This document shows positions 11,507 to 12,813 of a stretch of DNA of 12,813 bases, piece by piece. The first letter of the stretch is position 1, and every line of letters starts with the position of its first letter. Both the position numbers and the translations under genes were made by a program. The notes under the pieces are model-generated. The model did not search any database, was not told the origin of the DNA, and was given only the letters and a program-made list of their open reading frames with translations. This stretch comes from Longimicrobiaceae bacterium (GTDB lineage Bacteria; Gemmatimonadota; Gemmatimonadetes; Longimicrobiales; Longimicrobiaceae), in NCBI GenBank assembly GCA_030146875.1, contig JASLAX010000061.1:1-12813 (forward strand). The letters are read 5' to 3'.

Positions 11507-12813
11507 ATGGCGTTCTCTTCCTTCGGAATCCACGCGGACCTCCTCAAGGGCGTCCACGATCTCGGCTTCACCCGTCCCACCCGCGTCCAGGAGCAGGCGA
11601 TTCCCGCCGCCATGGCCGGCCGCGACGTGCTGGCCTGCGCCATGACGGGCAGCGGCAAGACCGCGGCGTTCCTCCTTCCCATCCTGCACCGGCTGCTCGA
11701 GAAGCCGCGCGGAACCACGCGGGTGCTGGTCCTGAGCCCCACCCGCGAGCTGGCGGCCCAGATCCACGAGCACATGGTGGCGCTGGCCAAGCACACCCGC
11801 CTGACCTCGGCCGCCGTGTTCGGCGGCGTGGGGCTGGGGCCGCAGGAGCAGGCCTTCCGCCGCGGCGTGGACGTGATCGTCGCCACGCCGGGCCGCCTGC
11901 TGGACCACCTGCAGCACCCGTACGCCCGCCTGGACGGCGTGGAGCACCTGGTGCTGGACGAGGCCGACCGGATGCTGGACATGGGCTTCCTGCCCGACAT
12001 CCGCCGGGTGCTGAAGCACGTTCCCGCCAAGCGTCAGACGCTCTTCTTCAGCGCCACCATGCCCCCCCCCATCATCACCCTGTCGTGGGAGATGCTGCAG
12101 AACCCGTCCACGGTCGACCTGGAGCGCAAGTCGGCTCCGGCCACCGGCGTGGCGCAGGCGCTGTACCCCGTGTCGGAGGAGATGAAGGCCCCGCTCCTGG
12201 TGGAGCTGATGAAGCGCGGCGAGATCGGCAGCGTGATCGTCTTCTGCCGCACCAAGCACCGCGCCAACCGGCTGTCGGCGTTCCTGGAGGCGCAGCGCGT
12301 GCCGAACGCCCGCATCCACGGGAACCGCTCGCAGGCGCAGCGCACCGACGCGCTGGCCGGGTTCAAGGAGGGGCGCTACCGCGTGCTGGTGGCCACCGAC
12401 ATCGTGGCCCGCGGCATCGACGTGGAGGCCCTGGAGCACGTGGTGAACTTCGACGTGCCGCACGTGCCCGAGGACTACATCCACCGCGTGGGCCGCACCG
12501 CGCGCGCCGACGCCACGGGCGACGCCCTGACGTTCGTCTCGCCCGAGGAGGAGCAGGACCTGCGGGCGATTGAGCGCGCCGTGGGCCGCACGCTCCCCCG
12601 GAAGAAGCTGGAGGGCTTCGACTACACCCGGAAGCCCACCGAGCGACTGGAGATCCCCATCGCCGAGCGGATCGCCGAGATCCGCGCGCGCAAGAAGGAG
12701 GAGCGCGCCCGCGCCGCGGCCAAGCTGGCCCGGAAGGCCGAGCGCGAGGCCGGCGAGGCGTCGCGCCCCGCCGCCCGCCCGTCGGGCAGCTCGTCCGGCG
12801 GCGGCTCCCGCGG
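11507..12813 (+). CDS. DEAD-box ATP-dependent RNA helicase, RhlE-like (3' end cut by window end)
   Basis: It unwinds RNA duplexes using ATP, typically in ribosome assembly, RNA decay or cold adaptation. The 435 visible codons include every motif: Q motif region (F6, RPTRVQEQAIP 23-33), motif I AMTGSGKT (45-52), Ia PTRELAAQ (78-85), GG at 106-107, Ib TPGR (127-130), II DEAD (151-154), III SAT (182-184), IV VFCRTK (245-250), V ATDIVARGIDV (296-306) and VI HRVGRTARA (326-334). Motif VI ends ARA rather than the common GRA. The core ends near residue 370. The C-terminal tail is rich in Lys/Arg/Ala and then Gly/Ser, as in RhlE-type proteins, and runs off the window. The ATG at 11507 has AAAAGG seven bases upstream. 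I chose it over upstream starts because the Q-motif phenylalanine follows directly. Confidence 0.95.
   Translation, partial: MAFSSFGIHADLLKGVHDLGFTRPTRVQEQAIPAAMAGRDVLACAMTGSGKTAAFLLPILHRLLEKPRGTTRVLVLSPTRELAAQIHEHMVALAKHTRLTSAAVFGGVGLGPQEQAFRRGVDVIVATPGRLLDHLQHPYARLDGVEHLVLDEADRMLDMGFLPDIRRVLKHVPAKRQTLFFSATMPPPIITLSWEMLQNPSTVDLERKSAPATGVAQALYPVSEEMKAPLLVELMKRGEIGSVIVFCRTKHRANRLSAFLEAQRVPNARIHGNRSQAQRTDALAGFKEGRYRVLVATDIVARGIDVEALEHVVNFDVPHVPEDYIHRVGRTARADATGDALTFVSPEEEQDLRAIERAVGRTLPRKKLEGFDYTRKPTERLEIPIAERIAEIRARKKEERARAAAKLARKAEREAGEASRPAARPSGSSSGGGSR

Overview
This is a very G+C-rich bacterial chromosomal window whose codon third positions are almost always G or C. I see no phage, insertion sequence, tRNA, rRNA or CRISPR. 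The gene content fits a member of the Gemmatimonadota (Longimicrobium-like): a secreted protein with a carboxypeptidase-regulatory-like domain, a 6-bladed beta-propeller-type lipoprotein, a Tat-dependent MsrP and many small lipoprotein or hypothetical genes. That placement is an inference from gene style, not from a marker gene.

Layout. (1) Positions 1-2593, minus strand: msrQ (cut by the window start) and msrP, the periplasmic methionine-sulfoxide repair pair, with start and stop codons overlapping. Upstream of them is a secreted protein with an N-terminal carboxypeptidase-regulatory-like domain. A G+C-rich hairpin and a TATAAG -10 box lie between that gene and msrP. (2) Positions 2827-6050, plus strand: the RNA 2',3'-cyclic phosphodiesterase thpR, a YezG-like immunity-family protein, a short-chain dehydrogenase, a DUF2892 membrane protein with an acidic tail, an OsmC-like protein and a DCC-family (DUF393) thiol protein. 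The last two overlap by 4 bases. Several of these genes have strong Shine-Dalgarno sequences. (3) Positions 6051-6561: no credible gene. The stretch begins with a long hairpin followed at once by a four-repeat G-quadruplex motif on the minus strand. (4) Positions 6562-7873: a metallo-beta-lactamase-fold hydrolase of the NAPE-PLD/RomA/UlaG type, convergent with a tiny lipoprotein. (5) Positions 8022-11178, plus strand: a propeller lipoprotein, two small uncharacterised proteins and a CDP-alcohol phosphatidyltransferase. Most of these starts have no recognisable Shine-Dalgarno. (6) Positions 11179-12813: a structured leader containing a complete intrinsic terminator, then a RhlE-type DEAD-box RNA helicase cut by the window end.

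How the genes fit together. MsrPQ repairs oxidised methionine in the envelope. OsmC plus the DCC protein looks like a second thiol/redox module, and the SDR and DUF2892 genes just upstream may belong to the same stress-related transcription unit. ThpR and the DEAD-box helicase are RNA-metabolism genes but are unlinked here. I found no convincing large undescribed system. The most interesting signals are non-coding: the terminator-bearing helicase leader, the hairpin-plus-G-quadruplex at the end of the OsmC/DCC unit, and the G+C palindrome beside the msrP promoter.
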